A stretch of DNA of 64,000 nt from Acidobacteria bacterium RIFCSPLOWO2_12_FULL_68_19 (GTDB lineage: Bacteria > Acidobacteriota > Vicinamibacteria > Vicinamibacterales > UBA2999). The first letter of the stretch is position 1, and every line of letters begins with the position of its first letter. A program made the position numbers and the translations under genes. The notes beneath the pieces are model-generated. The model saw only the letters and a program-made list of their open reading frames with translations, was not told the DNA's origin and ran no database searches. The DNA lies in assembly GCA_001767525.1 (NCBI GenBank), contig MELF01000045.1:105277-169276 (forward strand). The letters are read 5' to 3'. Below are positions 45,813 to 57,584 of this stretch, in pieces.

Positions 45813-46515
45813 CGCTCCAGGGCAGCGTGAACGCCCAGCCCGGACCGCGGAAGAGCACACCAATCACGGTGAGCGCCGTCGTCGCGAGCAGGAACCAGGT
45901 GAAGATCCAGAACGCCAGACTGCGCCGTCCGATCCAGCCGACGATGCCGCTCGGCCGGCGCCAGATCTCCGGCAGCGTCATCAGGACGGCCACCAGCCAC
46001 AGCGGCACGAGCACGGGCCACAGCGGGTGGCTGGCGGTCGCAAGGAGCAGGGCCGAGAGCAGACCCACGCCGGCCCAGAGCCCGACGAGCACTCGCGGCC
46101 TCCCGTCCGACAGCGGCCGCCGCTCGAGGTTCACGTTGAAGTAAGGAATGACGACGAGCGCCACGATGACCGCCGCCGGCATCAACACGCCGGAGACGAC
46201 CGGCGGGTAGTAGTGGAGCAGCTCCTGCAGGCCGAGGAAGTACCACGGCGCCTTGGCCGGGTTCGGCGTCTTGAGCGGGTTGGCCATCTCCTCGAGCGGC
46301 GCGTCGACGAAGATCGCCAGCAGCACGAGGGCGAGCGAGAAGACGAGCAGCGCAATCAGCTCGCGCACCAGCAGGTGCGGCATCGTCATCACGACCGGCT
46401 CCCCCGTCTCGTCCACGGCGGGGCGCCGCTCGTCCTGGACGACGACCAGGCGGACCGGCGTGCGGCGGGCGTCCTCGCCCGTCTCGAGCACGAAGCGCGG
46501 CGGCGCGGCGCTCAC
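45799..46515 (-). CDS. Cytochrome b subunit IV-like (PetD-like) protein
   Basis: A 238-residue membrane protein matching the C-terminal part of cytochrome b. It has the quinol-site-like [16 protein letters not shown] (PEWY-type motif), TPNPAKA, and about four to five helices. The GTG start overlaps the cytochrome b6-like stop (GTGA). The first 70 residues are polar. Together with the next gene upstream it forms a split b-type cytochrome, as in b6f-type and many deep-branching bacterial complexes. Confidence 0.9.
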   Translation of the reverse strand: MSAAPPRFVLETGEDARRTPVRLVVVQDERRPAVDETGEPVVMTMPHLLVRELIALLVFSLALVLLAIFVDAPLEEMANPLKTPNPAKAPWYFLGLQELLHYYPPVVSGVLMPAAVIVALVVIPYFNVNLERRPLSDGRPRVLVGLWAGVGLLSALLLATASHPLWPVLVPLWLVAVLMTLPEIWRRPSGIVGWIGRRSLAFWIFTWFLLATTALTVIGVLFRGPGWAFTLPWSDGIY

Positions 46516-47318
46516 GACGCGGCCTCCGTGGAGGTTGGGAGTTGGACGTTGGGCGTTGACCCGCGTCCGCCCGGCGATCCGAGGTAGATCCCGCCGTCCT
46601 TGCGGATGCGCCAGAGGTGCACGCACGCGCCGAGCACCAGGAAGAGCGGCAGCACCACGCAGTGCAGGACGTAGAAGCGGAGCAGGGCGTTCTCGCTGAC
46701 CGCGCGGCCGCCGAGGAGCACGAACTTGGTGGGCGGCCCGAGCAGCGGCATCGCGTCGGCCATGTTGGTGCCCACCGTCACGCCCCAGAAGGCGAGCTGA
46801 TCCCACGGCAGCAGGTACCCGGTATAGGAGAGGAGCACCGTGAGGACGAGCAGGACGACGCCAATCACCCAGTTGAACTCCCGGGGCGGCCGGTACGCGC
46901 CGGCGAAGAACACGCGGATCATGTGGAGGAAGACGAGCGCGACCATCGCGTGCGCCGCCCAGCGGTGCAGGTTGCGCAGGAAGGGTCCCATGTAGACGGC
47001 GTACTGCAGATCCTTCATGTCCTCGTACGCCCGCGGCACCGACGGATGGTAGTAGAACATCAGGAACACGCCGGTCACGACGAGGATCAGGTAGCTCGCC
47101 GCCGACAGGCCGCCGAGGTAGAGCGTGCGGGTGAACGCGATCGCCCGCAGTCGCACCTTCACGGGGTGGATGTGGAGGAAGAAGTTGCCGAAGACCGCCA
47201 GCGAGCGGTTCCGGTTCGTGTCGAGCGGACCGTGGCGGACGATGGAGCGGTAGACGCGGTTCCGGCCCAGGCGCGCCAGAAGCTTCGCCGTCCGCGTCTC
47301 GTGCCGGGCCAGGCTCAT
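46512..47318 (-). CDS. Cytochrome b6-like protein
   Basis: A 268-residue di-haem cytochrome b, N-terminal part. Haem ligands are the paired His in [15 protein letters not shown] and in [17 protein letters not shown], and the quinone-site motif [13 protein letters not shown] is intact. Four membrane helices are visible. The last 15 residues are encoded by a 7-bp tandem repeat and look non-conserved. It overlaps the Rieske gene by 4 nt. Confidence 0.94.
   Translation of the reverse strand: MSLARHETRTAKLLARLGRNRVYRSIVRHGPLDTNRNRSLAVFGNFFLHIHPVKVRLRAIAFTRTLYLGGLSAASYLILVVTGVFLMFYYHPSVPRAYEDMKDLQYAVYMGPFLRNLHRWAAHAMVALVFLHMIRVFFAGAYRPPREFNWVIGVVLLVLTVLLSYTGYLLPWDQLAFWGVTVGTNMADAMPLLGPPTKFVLLGGRAVSENALLRFYVLHCVVLPLFLVLGACVHLWRIRKDGGIYLGSPGGRGSTPNVQLPTSTEAAS
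46534..46561. repeat. Four 7-bp tandem repeats inside the cyt b6-like gene end
   Basis: Units GTTGGGA, GTTGGAC, GTTGGGC and GTTGACC run head to tail and encode part of the PNVQLPTS tail on the other strand. Heptamer repeats like this are typical of slippage-prone short repeats at gene ends. Confidence 0.75.
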
Positions 47319-47803
47319 ACCGTCAGCACCGCGTCGCGTGGCACGACGACCGCCGTGTCAACGACGAGAACCCCGTTGTCCAGCGTGAGCGCCAGCCGCG
47401 GCAGCGGCCGCGGCGCCGGACCGTTGACCACCGCGCCGTCGGGGGCGAAGCGGCTGCCGTGGCAGGGACAGAAGACGACGTTGTTCTCGGCTTCGTACCG
47501 CGTCAGGCACCCCAGGTGCGTGCACACCGCGGTCATTGCGAAGAAGCCCGCGGCGGCGCGCATGAGGTAGACCCGCTGCTCCGGCAGCACGACGAGCGTG
47601 CCGACCGGGATGTCCTCGGGACGGCCCACGCGGAAGCGCGTTGGCGCCTCGAAGAGCACCTCCGGCCACATGAAGCGTACGGCGGTGACGCTGGTGCCGA
47701 GGCCGGCCATGGCGACCGCCGCGGCGCCCAGGGCGGCGAGGAACTCGCGCCGCGTGCGCTCGCGGTCGTCGATCGGGAGTTGGAGGTCGTCTACGAGGTA
47801 CAT
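47315..47803 (-). CDS. Rieske 2Fe-2S protein
   Basis: A 162-residue Rieske subunit. It has a Tat-type start ([11 protein letters not shown]) and one membrane helix, then the cluster motifs CTHLGC and CPCHGSRF. It would take electrons from quinol and pass them to the cytochrome c. The ATG at 47803 lies 4 nt after the stop of the flavoprotein gene. It is the first of three genes forming a bc-type core. Confidence 0.94.
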   Translation of the reverse strand: MYLVDDLQLPIDDRERTRREFLAALGAAAVAMAGLGTSVTAVRFMWPEVLFEAPTRFRVGRPEDIPVGTLVVLPEQRVYLMRAAAGFFAMTAVCTHLGCLTRYEAENNVVFCPCHGSRFAPDGAVVNGPAPRPLPRLALTLDNGVLVVDTAVVVPRDAVLTV

Positions 47804-47807
47804 AGGC

Positions 47808-49679
47808 TCACATGACCACATCGGCCATCTGCATGACGGCCGCTTCGTCCGCACGGTAGAACGCCTGCATCGTGATGCACGAGGTCGGACAGCGGCGCGC
47901 GCACAGGCCGCAGCGGATGCAGGCGGTTTCGTCCTTGAGGAGCAGCGCGCCGTTGGGCGCCTCGACCAACGCCGCCGGCGCGCCGTTCGGCAAAAGCGCC
48001 AGCGCCTCGGTCGTCGCCTCGGCGATCCGCACGACCGACCCCAGCTCGATGCACTGCTCGGGACAGACGTCGGCGCAGCCCCCGCACTGGATGCACTCGC
48101 TGCCGCGCACGGCCGAGGAGTCGAAGATGGTGTTCACCCAGCAGTGCAGGCAGCGGCTTCCCTCCTCGCGCGCCTCTGCCTCCGAGAGCGGCAGCTCCAC
48201 TTCTTCGCGCGCCTGCCGGCGCTCGATGGGCAGCACCGCCACGCGGTGCCTCGGCACCAGCTCGTAGTCGCCTCGCGCGAACGGATGGTCGTAGCCGAAG
48301 GCAGGGAAGACCCGCACCGCATACGAGGGCGGTGAATCAAGGCGCCCGGTGAGGCACGTGTCGATCGATCTGGCCGCCTTCCGGCCGTCGGCGACGGCCG
48401 AGATGAGAATGCGCGGGCCGAACGCGATGTCGCCGCCGGCATAGACGCCCGGGAGCGACGTCGCGAGATGGGCGTCGACGACGATCGTCTGCTGCGGCGT
48501 CACCGCCAGGCCGGACGTGTCGCCGAGGAAGCCCAGATCCGCGATCTGGCCGACCGCGAGAATCACCGTGTCACAGGGGATCTCCTGCTCCGAGTCGGCG
48601 ACGAACTCGGGCGCGAACCGGCCGCTCGCATCGAAGACACGGGCGACATCGACCGTCTGGAGCGCGCGAACGCGGCCGTTGCCGACAATCGCCTTCGGCC
48701 CGCGGCGGTGCACGAGACGGATCCCCTCGTGCGAGCCCTCCTCGATTTCCTCCGGGTCGGCGGGCATCTCCTCCCGTGATTCGAGCGAGACGAGCGTCAC
48801 GTCGCGGCGGAGCAGGCGCGCGGCGACGATCGCCGCGTCGACGGCGAGCTGGTGATGCTCCTCGCCGGGCTGCGTGGTGCCGCCGAAGCGGCGCGCCGAC
48901 CGCGCCACGTCGAAGGCGACGTTGCCGCCGCCGACCACGACCACCCGGCGACCCACCTCGAGCGGCACGCCGAGATTCACGTTGGCGAGGAAATCGACCG
49001 CCGTGAGTACGCCCGGAAGATCCGCCCCCGGGAGCCTGAGCATCTTGCCCTTGCGGCAGCCGGCGGCGATAAAGACCGCATCGAACTCGTCTCGGAGCTG
49101 GCGGAACAGGATGTCGCGGCCGATCTCCACGCCCAGGCGGAACTCGACGCCCAGGTGCCGAATGAACTCGACCTCCCGGTCGACGAGTTCCCGCGGCAGG
49201 CGATACGCCGGGATGCCGAGCCGCATCATGCCGCCGACGACCGGCGCCGCGTCGAAGACGACGGCCCGGTGCCCCATGAGGGCCAGGTCGTGGGCGCAGG
49301 CGAGCCCGGCCGGGCCGGCGCCAATAACGGCGACCCGCCCGGGGCGGTCGGCCGGCGGGCGCGGCCGGTCCACCACGCGGGCGATCTCATCGAAGCTGGC
49401 CCGGCTTTCCACGCCGAAGCGCTCGGTGACCACCCGCTTCATGGCACGGATGGCGATGGGTGTGTCTATCTGACCGCGCCGGCACGCCGCCTCGCACGGG
49501 TGCGCGCAGACGCGCCCGCACACCGAGGCGAGCGGGTTCGGCGCCCGGGCGAGCAGATACGCCTCGCGGTAGCGCCCCTGGGCGATGAGACTCACGTAAC
49601 CGCCGGCGTTGGTGTTCACCGGACAGGCAGCGCGGCACGGGAAGTTGGTTTCGAGGTAGCTGGCGACGGGCGAACTCAT
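47808..49679 (-). CDS. GltD-like NAD(P) oxidoreductase with C-terminal ferredoxin clusters
   Basis: A 623-residue flavoprotein. The N-terminal Cys-rich domain (CRAACPVNT, CGRVCAHPCEAAC) and the FAD (VIGAGPAGLACAHDL) and NAD(P) (VVVVGGGNVAFDVA) binding motifs follow the glutamate synthase small-subunit plan. Two 4Fe-4S motifs near the end, CIQCGGCADVCPEQC and CIRCGLCARRCPTSC, are added. Comparable subunits occur in anammox Rieske/cyt b clusters. As first gene of the operon it could join NAD(P)H to quinone or drive reverse electron flow (inference). Confidence 0.9.
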   Translation of the reverse strand: MSSPVASYLETNFPCRAACPVNTNAGGYVSLIAQGRYREAYLLARAPNPLASVCGRVCAHPCEAACRRGQIDTPIAIRAMKRVVTERFGVESRASFDEIARVVDRPRPPADRPGRVAVIGAGPAGLACAHDLALMGHRAVVFDAAPVVGGMMRLGIPAYRLPRELVDREVEFIRHLGVEFRLGVEIGRDILFRQLRDEFDAVFIAAGCRKGKMLRLPGADLPGVLTAVDFLANVNLGVPLEVGRRVVVVGGGNVAFDVARSARRFGGTTQPGEEHHQLAVDAAIVAARLLRRDVTLVSLESREEMPADPEEIEEGSHEGIRLVHRRGPKAIVGNGRVRALQTVDVARVFDASGRFAPEFVADSEQEIPCDTVILAVGQIADLGFLGDTSGLAVTPQQTIVVDAHLATSLPGVYAGGDIAFGPRILISAVADGRKAARSIDTCLTGRLDSPPSYAVRVFPAFGYDHPFARGDYELVPRHRVAVLPIERRQAREEVELPLSEAEAREEGSRCLHCWVNTIFDSSAVRGSECIQCGGCADVCPEQCIELGSVVRIAEATTEALALLPNGAPAALVEAPNGALLLKDETACIRCGLCARRCPTSCITMQAFYRADEAAVMQMADVVM

Positions 49680-49783
49680 CGAGCACCTCACCGGACTGCA
49701 ACGTCCATACCCTGACGGGGTCGGCCGGCCGTCCGGGAAACCGTGCCGGATATTGCCCAAGGTGGGTAACTAGCCCGGTCTGC

Positions 49784-49814
49784 GCGGAAAATCACCCGCG
49801 TCGGGGAAAAGTCC
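49784..49814. promoter_or_regulatory. Paired motif upstream of the NXR-like operon
   Basis: GCGGAAAATCACCCG (49784-49798) and CGGGGAAAAGTCC (49802-49814) lie 105-135 nt upstream of the flavoprotein start. They match the paired sites near 11868, 52281 and 63631. The region 49680-49856 otherwise holds no gene and probably carries the promoter of the operon. Confidence 0.4.
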
Positions 49815-49856
49815 GTGTCTATCGCGCTTTACGCCCTGTAACCGCTCTACGACACT

Positions 49857-52163
<2,307 letters not shown>

Positions 52164-52280
52164 CCTCCCGTCGAGTGACGTACGCCGGGGGCAAGAGCGG
52201 TGCCAGACGGCGAGGTGCGCTGAGGCCGTGCGCGCCGACGCGGAACCCCGAGGGTGGGTCGCCACGGCCCGGTCCGCACC

Positions 52281-52314
52281 GTGGAATATTCAGCGGCAGC
52301 GGAACTTTCCCGCG
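52281..52314. promoter_or_regulatory. Paired motif upstream of the Clp-like gene
   Basis: GTGGAATATTCAGCG (52281-52295) and GCGGAACTTTCCCGCG (52299-52314) lie 118-151 nt upstream of the clp-like start. The second resembles the site at 58285 near the NtrC-type regulator. Operator function is inference. Confidence 0.4.
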
Positions 52315-52365
52315 CTCGTCAGGTTTCGGTCGTCGCGGGACCTCGGCGAGCGAGCGGCGCGGATG

Positions 52366-52905
52366 TCACAGCCTTCGCGGCAGCCGCGCGAGGATCCGCA
52401 CGACGGCCTCGTCGATCTCCTGCTCCATCCACTCCTGCTTCTCGAGGACCCGTTCGATGCTGCGCTCGGCCCATCCCCGCCAGACCAGTCGCCCGGTCCG
52501 GGCGTCCACGAGGTCGAGCGTCAGCGTGCCGGCGTCGTACGCGCTCGGCTGGCAGTCGTCGCAGTAGCCGTACTTCCGATCGATTTCGTTGACGTCGAGC
52601 CGTTGCGTGATGCTCACGTGATAGTGCAGCAGGAGGGCGGCCGAGTCGGGGGCGCTCTGCTCGTAGCCGCGCGCGGCGAGCTGCGCGTTGGCGGCGGCCT
52701 GGAGCCGATCGCGGAAGAAGGTGTTGCTGTCGAGACGCGGGTCGCCGGTCGCGAACGTGTCGGCCGGACCCCAGCCGTACGTCCGGTACCGCGAGAAGTC
52801 GGCGCCGCGCTCGACATACGATCGCACCGTCGCGGCGCAGCCCGCGAGGGCGAGCGCGGCGACGGCCGCCACGGCGAGCGGCCATGCCCGTCGATGCCGG
52901 GTCAT
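52366..52905 (-). CDS. DUF4136 lipoprotein A
   Basis: A 179-residue envelope lipoprotein. The signal ends ALALAGCAATV (lipobox Cys). The mature part has the DUF4136 layout: SYVERGADFSRYRTYGWGP, then LLLHYHVSITQRLDV, and LDLVDARTGRLVWRGWAE. Function is unknown. It is a paralogue of the next gene upstream, with which it shares ATGA, so the two arose by tandem duplication. Confidence 0.88.
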   Translation of the reverse strand: MTRHRRAWPLAVAAVAALALAGCAATVRSYVERGADFSRYRTYGWGPADTFATGDPRLDSNTFFRDRLQAAANAQLAARGYEQSAPDSAALLLHYHVSITQRLDVNEIDRKYGYCDDCQPSAYDAGTLTLDLVDARTGRLVWRGWAERSIERVLEKQEWMEQEIDEAVVRILARLPRRL

Positions 52906-53492
52906 TTCGCGCCTCCTCTCTCGGCCGGCGGCGTCCCGACCGTCAGTTGCGCGCCGCCGGGCATTGTCTCGAGCATGCCGGTGACCGCCTCGTTGACGCG
53001 CGCCGCCATGCGATCGGGATTGTCGAGGATCTCGGCAACCCCGTGCTGCGCCCATCCCCGCCAGACCAGCCGGCCGGTGCGCGCGTCGACGATGTCGAAC
53101 ACCAGCATGCCGGCCTCGAATTCCCGCACCCGCACGCCGCAGGTTTCGTGGTAGCAGGCGCCGAGCGCCCGGTCGAACGGATCGACGGCGATGCGCTGCG
53201 TGACGCTGGCGTGGTAGTGAATCAGCAGGTCCGGCGAGGCCGCCGGCGCCAGACCGAAGCCCTTGCCGGCCAGGCCGCGCTGGATCGCACCCTGCACGTA
53301 GTCCTGGAAGTACGGGTTCTTGGCGAGCCGCGGATCGGCGGCCGGCAGTGCGTCGGGCGGCGCCCAATCGTAGGTGCGGTACTGCGTGAAGTCGATGCCG
53401 CGTTCGACGTACGAGCCGGCGTGCCGTGCCGCGCACCCGCCGGCGGCGAGCGCCAGCGAGACGGCGGCGAACCAGGTCACCAGTCGCGTCAT
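52902..53492 (-). CDS. DUF4136 lipoprotein B
   Basis: A 196-residue paralogue of the downstream lipoprotein. The signal ends SLALAAGGCAAR. Shared segments include SYVERGIDFTQYRTYDWAP, LIHYHASVTQRIAV and DIVDARTGRLVWRGWAQ; it differs by a Cys pair in GACYHETCGVR. It overlaps both neighbours by 4 nt, so three small genes (53734-52366) form one transcript. Confidence 0.88.
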   Translation of the reverse strand: MTRLVTWFAAVSLALAAGGCAARHAGSYVERGIDFTQYRTYDWAPPDALPAADPRLAKNPYFQDYVQGAIQRGLAGKGFGLAPAASPDLLIHYHASVTQRIAVDPFDRALGACYHETCGVRVREFEAGMLVFDIVDARTGRLVWRGWAQHGVAEILDNPDRMAARVNEAVTGMLETMPGGAQLTVGTPPAERGGAK

Positions 53493-53734
53493 GAGTGGAT
53501 ACCTCGATGCCATCCCGCCTCGCGCAGCCGACAGGCCAGTTCCGCGTGACGCTCGAAGGCGCGATGCACCGTGTCGAACCGCTCGATCGACGAGGCGGAG
53601 ACATCCCAGTGCGGGACGATGCAGACGTCGAAGGCCCGCTCGCCCGCGGTGTCGATTTCGCAGGTGATCGCATCCTCGTCCCGGTGGAACACCCACCGAA
53701 GTGCCGGAGTGGATTGAGGCTGGGGAACGCTCAT
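53489..53734 (-). CDS. Small conserved-type hypothetical protein
   Basis: An 81-residue protein starting MSVPQPQSTPALRWVFHRDEDA. It is acidic and soluble, with no membrane segment, and has no family I recognise. Coupling to the two DUF4136 lipoproteins by a 4-nt overlap supports it being real. A longer frame upstream exists but lacks a good start. Confidence 0.6.
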   Translation of the reverse strand: MSVPQPQSTPALRWVFHRDEDAITCEIDTAGERAFDVCIVPHWDVSASSIERFDTVHRAFERHAELACRLREAGWHRGIHS

Positions 53735-53844
53735 GGCATCCTTCTGGAGCGCAACAGCGATGCCACCGTCTCGGCGCCCTGATTTCAACGGCTTACGGTG
53801 GACGGTCGTCGAGCACCCCCGTGCTCGGGCGGATTCTCGCGCAC

Positions 53845-53879
53845 CCTGGGACGAAAAAATCCCCCGGTCGAGTCCCAGG
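53845..53879. promoter_or_regulatory. Inverted repeat between divergent genes
   Basis: CCTGGGAC (53845-53852) and GTCCCAGG (53872-53879) are perfect 8-bp arms 19 nt apart around an A-rich GAAAAAATC core, between the small hypothetical gene and the USP at 53940. Possible operator for divergent control. Confidence 0.4.
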
Positions 53880-53939
53880 CCCATCGTTCAATCAGCGGTC
53901 GTTGGTACGAAGGATGCTCCGTGAATTGTCGAGGTTCGC

Positions 53940-54443
53940 ATGCAGCTCTCGATTTCGCGAATCCTTGTCCCGGTCGATTTCAGCGCACACTCGGAGGTCG
54001 CGCTCCAGTACGCGATCGCGCTCGCGAGTCGGCTCGCCGCGTCGCTTCACGTGCTGCACGTCGTCGAGGATCCGGTGGCGACCGGCGCCTGGGGCTCCGA
54101 GGGCGTGCTCCCGGATCTGACCGAGCTGCGGAGTGAGCTCGTCGCCGACGCCGAGCGGCGGCTGTTGGCCTACCGGGGCGAGGCGGAGCGCGCACGGGTG
54201 CCGGTCGTGACCACGGCGCAGATGGGGCTGACCTCAAACACGATCGTCGAGTACGCACGGGCGCTCGACATCGATCTGATCGTGATGGGAACACACGGGC
54301 GCACCGGTGTCGCGCATTTGTTCATGGGCAGCGTCGCCGAGCGCGTGCTGCGCCACGCGCCGTGCCCCGTGCTCACCGTGCGCGCCGGTGCGCGCGGTCA
54401 AGAGGCGCACGAGGCGCCGTCGCGGGCGCCGTCGCGGAAATAG
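53940..54443 (+). CDS. Universal stress protein
   Basis: A 167-residue single-domain USP, MQLSISRILVPVDFSAHSE to GTHGRTGVAHLFMGSVAERVL, with an intact ATP-binding Gx2Gx9GS motif. The C-terminal 20 residues are a low-complexity Ala/Arg/Pro tail. It stands at the head of a + strand group (USP, HhH protein, double USP, BON protein). Confidence 0.92.
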   Translation: MQLSISRILVPVDFSAHSEVALQYAIALASRLAASLHVLHVVEDPVATGAWGSEGVLPDLTELRSELVADAERRLLAYRGEAERARVPVVTTAQMGLTSNTIVEYARALDIDLIVMGTHGRTGVAHLFMGSVAERVLRHAPCPVLTVRAGARGQEAHEAPSRAPSRK

Positions 54444-54471
54444 GCAAGGGAAGGGGGCAAGGGGGTGGGCC

Positions 54472-55320
54472 GTGGCCCACACGATCAACCTTCAGGTGGC
54501 AGGACGGCTGGAAGAAGCGGCCCGGTTGCTCCGCGACCAGGACGCGGACCCCTACCGCGTGCGGGCGTACCGGCGGGCGGCGATGACCGTACGCGGGTGT
54601 CCACGTCCGGTCGATGACATCTTCCGGCGGCAGGGACTCGACGGGCTCGAGGAGCTCCGCGGCGTCGGCAGCAGCATCGCCCGGGCGATCCGGGAGCTCG
54701 TCGTGCACGGCCGTCTCCCGATGCTCGAGCGGCTGCGCGGCGCGTCGGACCCAGTGGCGCTGCTGGCGTCGGTCCCGGGCATCGGCTTCCGCCTGGCCGA
54801 CCGCCTCCACGAGGAGCTCGGGCTCGAGACGCTGGCCGACCTCGAGACGGCGGCGCACGACGGCCGCCTCGAGACGATCGCGGGTTTCGGCGAGAAGCGG
54901 CTGGCCGGCATCCGCGACTCGCTGGCCCATCGGCTCGGCCGCGTGCGAACGGCCCCGGCGGGCGGTCCGCGTCCGCCCGTCGCCGAGCTGCTCGACGTGG
55001 ACCGGGAGTACCGGGACCGGGCGGCCGCCGGCGCGCTGCCGCGCATCGCACCCCGTCGCTTCAATCCCTCGCGCGCGGCATGGTTGCCGGTGCTGCACAC
55101 GCGGCGCGGTCGCCGCGCGTACACGGCGCTCTTCTCGAACACGGCGCGGGCGCACCGGGCCGGCCGGACGACCGACTGGGTCGTGCTCTACGAAGACGAC
55201 GGAAGCGGCGAGCGGCTGCATACCGTGATTACCGCCGACCGGGGATCGCTCGCCGGACGGCGGATCGTGGCCGGCCGCGAGGCGGAGTGCGACGCGTACT
55301 ACGCCGGGCGGGCGGCGTGA
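54472..55320 (+). CDS. Helix-hairpin-helix protein related to the N-terminus of PolX
   Basis: A 282-residue protein. Residues 1-160 resemble the 8-kDa/HhH domain of family X polymerases: LEEAARLLRDQDADPYRVRAYRRAA, LRGVGSSIARAIREL and VPGIGFRLADRLHEELG. The palm and PHP domains of PolX are absent. The C-terminal 120 residues (LFSNTARAHRAGRTTDWVVLYEDDGS) are not recognised. It probably binds DNA ends or gaps; a repair role is inferred. GTG start 28 nt after the USP stop. Confidence 0.75.
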   Translation: MAHTINLQVAGRLEEAARLLRDQDADPYRVRAYRRAAMTVRGCPRPVDDIFRRQGLDGLEELRGVGSSIARAIRELVVHGRLPMLERLRGASDPVALLASVPGIGFRLADRLHEELGLETLADLETAAHDGRLETIAGFGEKRLAGIRDSLAHRLGRVRTAPAGGPRPPVAELLDVDREYRDRAAAGALPRIAPRRFNPSRAAWLPVLHTRRGRRAYTALFSNTARAHRAGRTTDWVVLYEDDGSGERLHTVITADRGSLAGRRIVAGREAECDAYYAGRAA

Positions 55321-55332
55321 AAGGCGGGCGCC

Positions 55333-56241
55333 ATGATTGAGTTCCAGCGGATTCTCTGTCCGATCGACTTCTCCGACTACTCGCGCCACGCGCTCGATCA
55401 CGCGGCGACGCTCGCCCGGTGGTACGACTCGACGATCACGGTGCTCTACGTGCATCCGATCGTGCCGATTGCCGCCTCGGCGCCCGGTGCGCCCGCCTTC
55501 CCGCCGCTCGTGGCGACCGACCGCGATCGCGACCAGCTGCTCGAATCGATGCAGGGCTTCGCCCGGGGCGCGTCCGACGGCGGTGTGCCGATGACGTGCG
55601 AGATCATCGAGGGGACGGCGGCGGCGGTCATCCTCGCCCGTGCCGAGGAGCTGCCGGCCGATCTCATCGTCCTCGGGACGCACGGCCGGTCCGGTTTCGA
55701 GCGCCTCGTGCTCGGATCGGTGACCGAGAAGGTGCTGCGCAAGTCGTCGTGCCCGGTGCTGTCGGTGCCGCCGCGCGTGCACGGCGTGGCGCACCGGCCG
55801 CCGCTCTTCACCCGCATCCTCTGCGCGGTGGACTTCTCCGACTGCTCGGTCAGCGCGCTCGCCTACGCGATGTCGATTGCGCAGGAAGCCGACGCGCATC
55901 TCACCGTCCTGCATGTCATGGAGGTCCCGCTCGAGGCGGAGGAGTTCCTCTCGGGCGACTCCGAGGCGCTTCGCGACTACACGGCGGGCGCGCGGGAGGC
56001 GCGGCGGGAGCGGCTGCAGACCATCGTCCCTGATGCCGTGCGCGCGTACTGCACCGTGGAGACGATGCTGGCGGAAGGGAAGCCGTCCCGGGAGATCCTG
56101 CGCGTGACGCGCGAACAGCAGAGCGACCTCGTCGTGATCGGCATCCACGGCCGCAGCGCCGCGGATGTCCTCTTCTTCGGGTCGACGACGCAGCACGTGG
56201 TGCGCGAGGCGACCTGTCCGGTGTTGACGCTGCGGCGGTGA
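55333..56241 (+). CDS. Tandem-domain universal stress protein
   Basis: A 302-residue protein with two USP domains (residues about 3-145 and 155-300). The first has GTHGRSGFERLVLGSVTEKV; the second has GIHGRSAADVLFFGSTTQHV, both close to the ATP-binding pattern. It is coupled to the BON gene, whose reading frame begins at or near its stop. Confidence 0.93.
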   Translation: MIEFQRILCPIDFSDYSRHALDHAATLARWYDSTITVLYVHPIVPIAASAPGAPAFPPLVATDRDRDQLLESMQGFARGASDGGVPMTCEIIEGTAAAVILARAEELPADLIVLGTHGRSGFERLVLGSVTEKVLRKSSCPVLSVPPRVHGVAHRPPLFTRILCAVDFSDCSVSALAYAMSIAQEADAHLTVLHVMEVPLEAEEFLSGDSEALRDYTAGAREARRERLQTIVPDAVRAYCTVETMLAEGKPSREILRVTREQQSDLVVIGIHGRSAADVLFFGSTTQHVVREATCPVLTLRR

Positions 56242-56258
56242 ACCAGGAGGGTAGCGAC

Positions 56259-56954
56259 ATGACGACGATGAGTCTGACCGACGCCGACGTCCGCGTCCGT
56301 GAGCAAGTGCGCCGGCAGCTCGACTGGGACCCGGATGTCGACAACAGCGCCGTCGGCGTCGTCGCCAGGAACGGCGTGGTGACGCTCACCGGGTTCATCG
56401 ACAGCTACGCGGGCAAGCTGGCCGCCGAGCGCGCGGCCAAGCGCGTGCGCGGCGTGCGGGCGGTCGCCAACGACATCGAGGTGCGCCTGAAGCTCGACCG
56501 AACCGACGCCGACGTCGCCCGGGATGCGGCGCGGGCGCTCGAACTGCGCATCGGTGTGCCCGACTCGGTCCAGCTGACCGTCCACCATGGGCACGTGACG
56601 CTCACCGGAAAGGTCAGCTGGATCGCGCAGAAGAAGAACGCCGAGAAGGCGATCCAGCACGTCCGCGGCGTCAAGGGCATCTTCAATCACATCGAGGTGA
56701 CCCCCGATCGCACCCACCACGACGTGCGCAAGCGCATCGTCGAGGCGCTCCACCGCCAGGCCGACGTGCAGGCCCGGCACATTTCCGTCGGCATCAGCGG
56801 CGACGTCGCGGTGCTGACCGGCACCGTCGGCTCGTGGTGCGAGCGCGAGGCGGCCGAGCGCGCGGCGGCGGACGCGCCTGGAATCCGGTGGGTGGACAAC
56901 CGGATCGTCGTGGAGCCGGCGGATCGTTCGGGAGACCTGGACGAGATCTGCTGA
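56259..56954 (+). CDS. Three-BON-domain protein
   Basis: A 231-residue protein with three BON repeats (about residues 10-75, 85-150 and 155-225), each with a VTLTG or VLTGTV core and a following helix. It has no signal peptide. BON proteins act in osmotic or envelope stress; binding of phospholipid or partner proteins is known for the family. The ATG at 56259 has an AGGAGGG site 8 nt upstream; a GTG at 56238 overlaps the previous stop but lacks one. Confidence 0.88.
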   Translation: MTTMSLTDADVRVREQVRRQLDWDPDVDNSAVGVVARNGVVTLTGFIDSYAGKLAAERAAKRVRGVRAVANDIEVRLKLDRTDADVARDAARALELRIGVPDSVQLTVHHGHVTLTGKVSWIAQKKNAEKAIQHVRGVKGIFNHIEVTPDRTHHDVRKRIVEALHRQADVQARHISVGISGDVAVLTGTVGSWCEREAAERAAADAPGIRWVDNRIVVEPADRSGDLDEIC

Positions 56955-56963
56955 GCGGCGGCC

Positions 56964-57584
56964 TCAGACCGAGGTCGGTGGCAGGAAGGCGCGCCGAAGC
57001 AGCGTGACCAGCCGGGCGGCGAGCGGCTCCGGCCGTTCGGTGCCCGGCTTATGCGTCAACGGCAGCGCGCTGACGAGCCCGAGCAACACGACCCCAATCC
57101 AGTGCGGATCCTCGGCGGGGTCGCAGAGCTCGGCCCGCTGCCACTCCTGCACGAGCGGCACGAACGCGGCGGCGAGCGTTCCCGGTACGTCGCCGCTCGG
57201 CGTCCATTGGTTGGAACACGACAGGCGGAGGAGCGTGTTCGGCGCCTGCGGATCCGACCGCTCGTTGAGCGCCACCAGTTCCGTGACGACGGCGAGCAGG
57301 CGCGCCGCCGGGAGCGCCCCCGGATCGGCATCCCAGATCTGCCGGCAGCGCGCGACCAGGCCGGCCGCGCCGTATTCGAGCGCCGCCCGAAAGAGCGCGT
57401 CTCGCGACTCGAAGTGGCGGTAGATGCTCCCCTTGCCGATGCCGACGGCGGTCGCCACGGCGTCCAGGTTCGTGGCGAAGCAGCCGCGCTCGGCGAAGAT
57501 GTCGAGCAGCGCGCGGAGAATCTCGACCTCCCGCAGCGCCATCGCCCGGTTGCTGAACCGGCTCTCCGGAGTGACGCCGCTCAT
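56964..57584 (-). CDS. TetR-family regulator
   Basis: A 206-residue repressor. The N-terminal HTH is clear (ILRALLDIFAERGCFATNLDAVATAVGIGKGSIYRHFESRD, quoted by its ends ILRALL and HFESRD). The C-terminal ligand domain is not diagnostic. It is coupled by ATGA to the zinc-ribbon gene upstream and ends convergently with the BON gene. Confidence 0.92.
   Translation of the reverse strand: MSGVTPESRFSNRAMALREVEILRALLDIFAERGCFATNLDAVATAVGIGKGSIYRHFESRDALFRAALEYGAAGLVARCRQIWDADPGALPAARLLAVVTELVALNERSDPQAPNTLLRLSCSNQWTPSGDVPGTLAAAFVPLVQEWQRAELCDPAEDPHWIGVVLLGLVSALPLTHKPGTERPEPLAARLVTLLRRAFLPPTSV

Noticed and set aside
49680-49856. Sigma54 -24/-12 promoter upstream of the NXR-like operon
   Set aside because: No TGGCAC-N5-TTGC match with correct spacing could be found on the operon strand.
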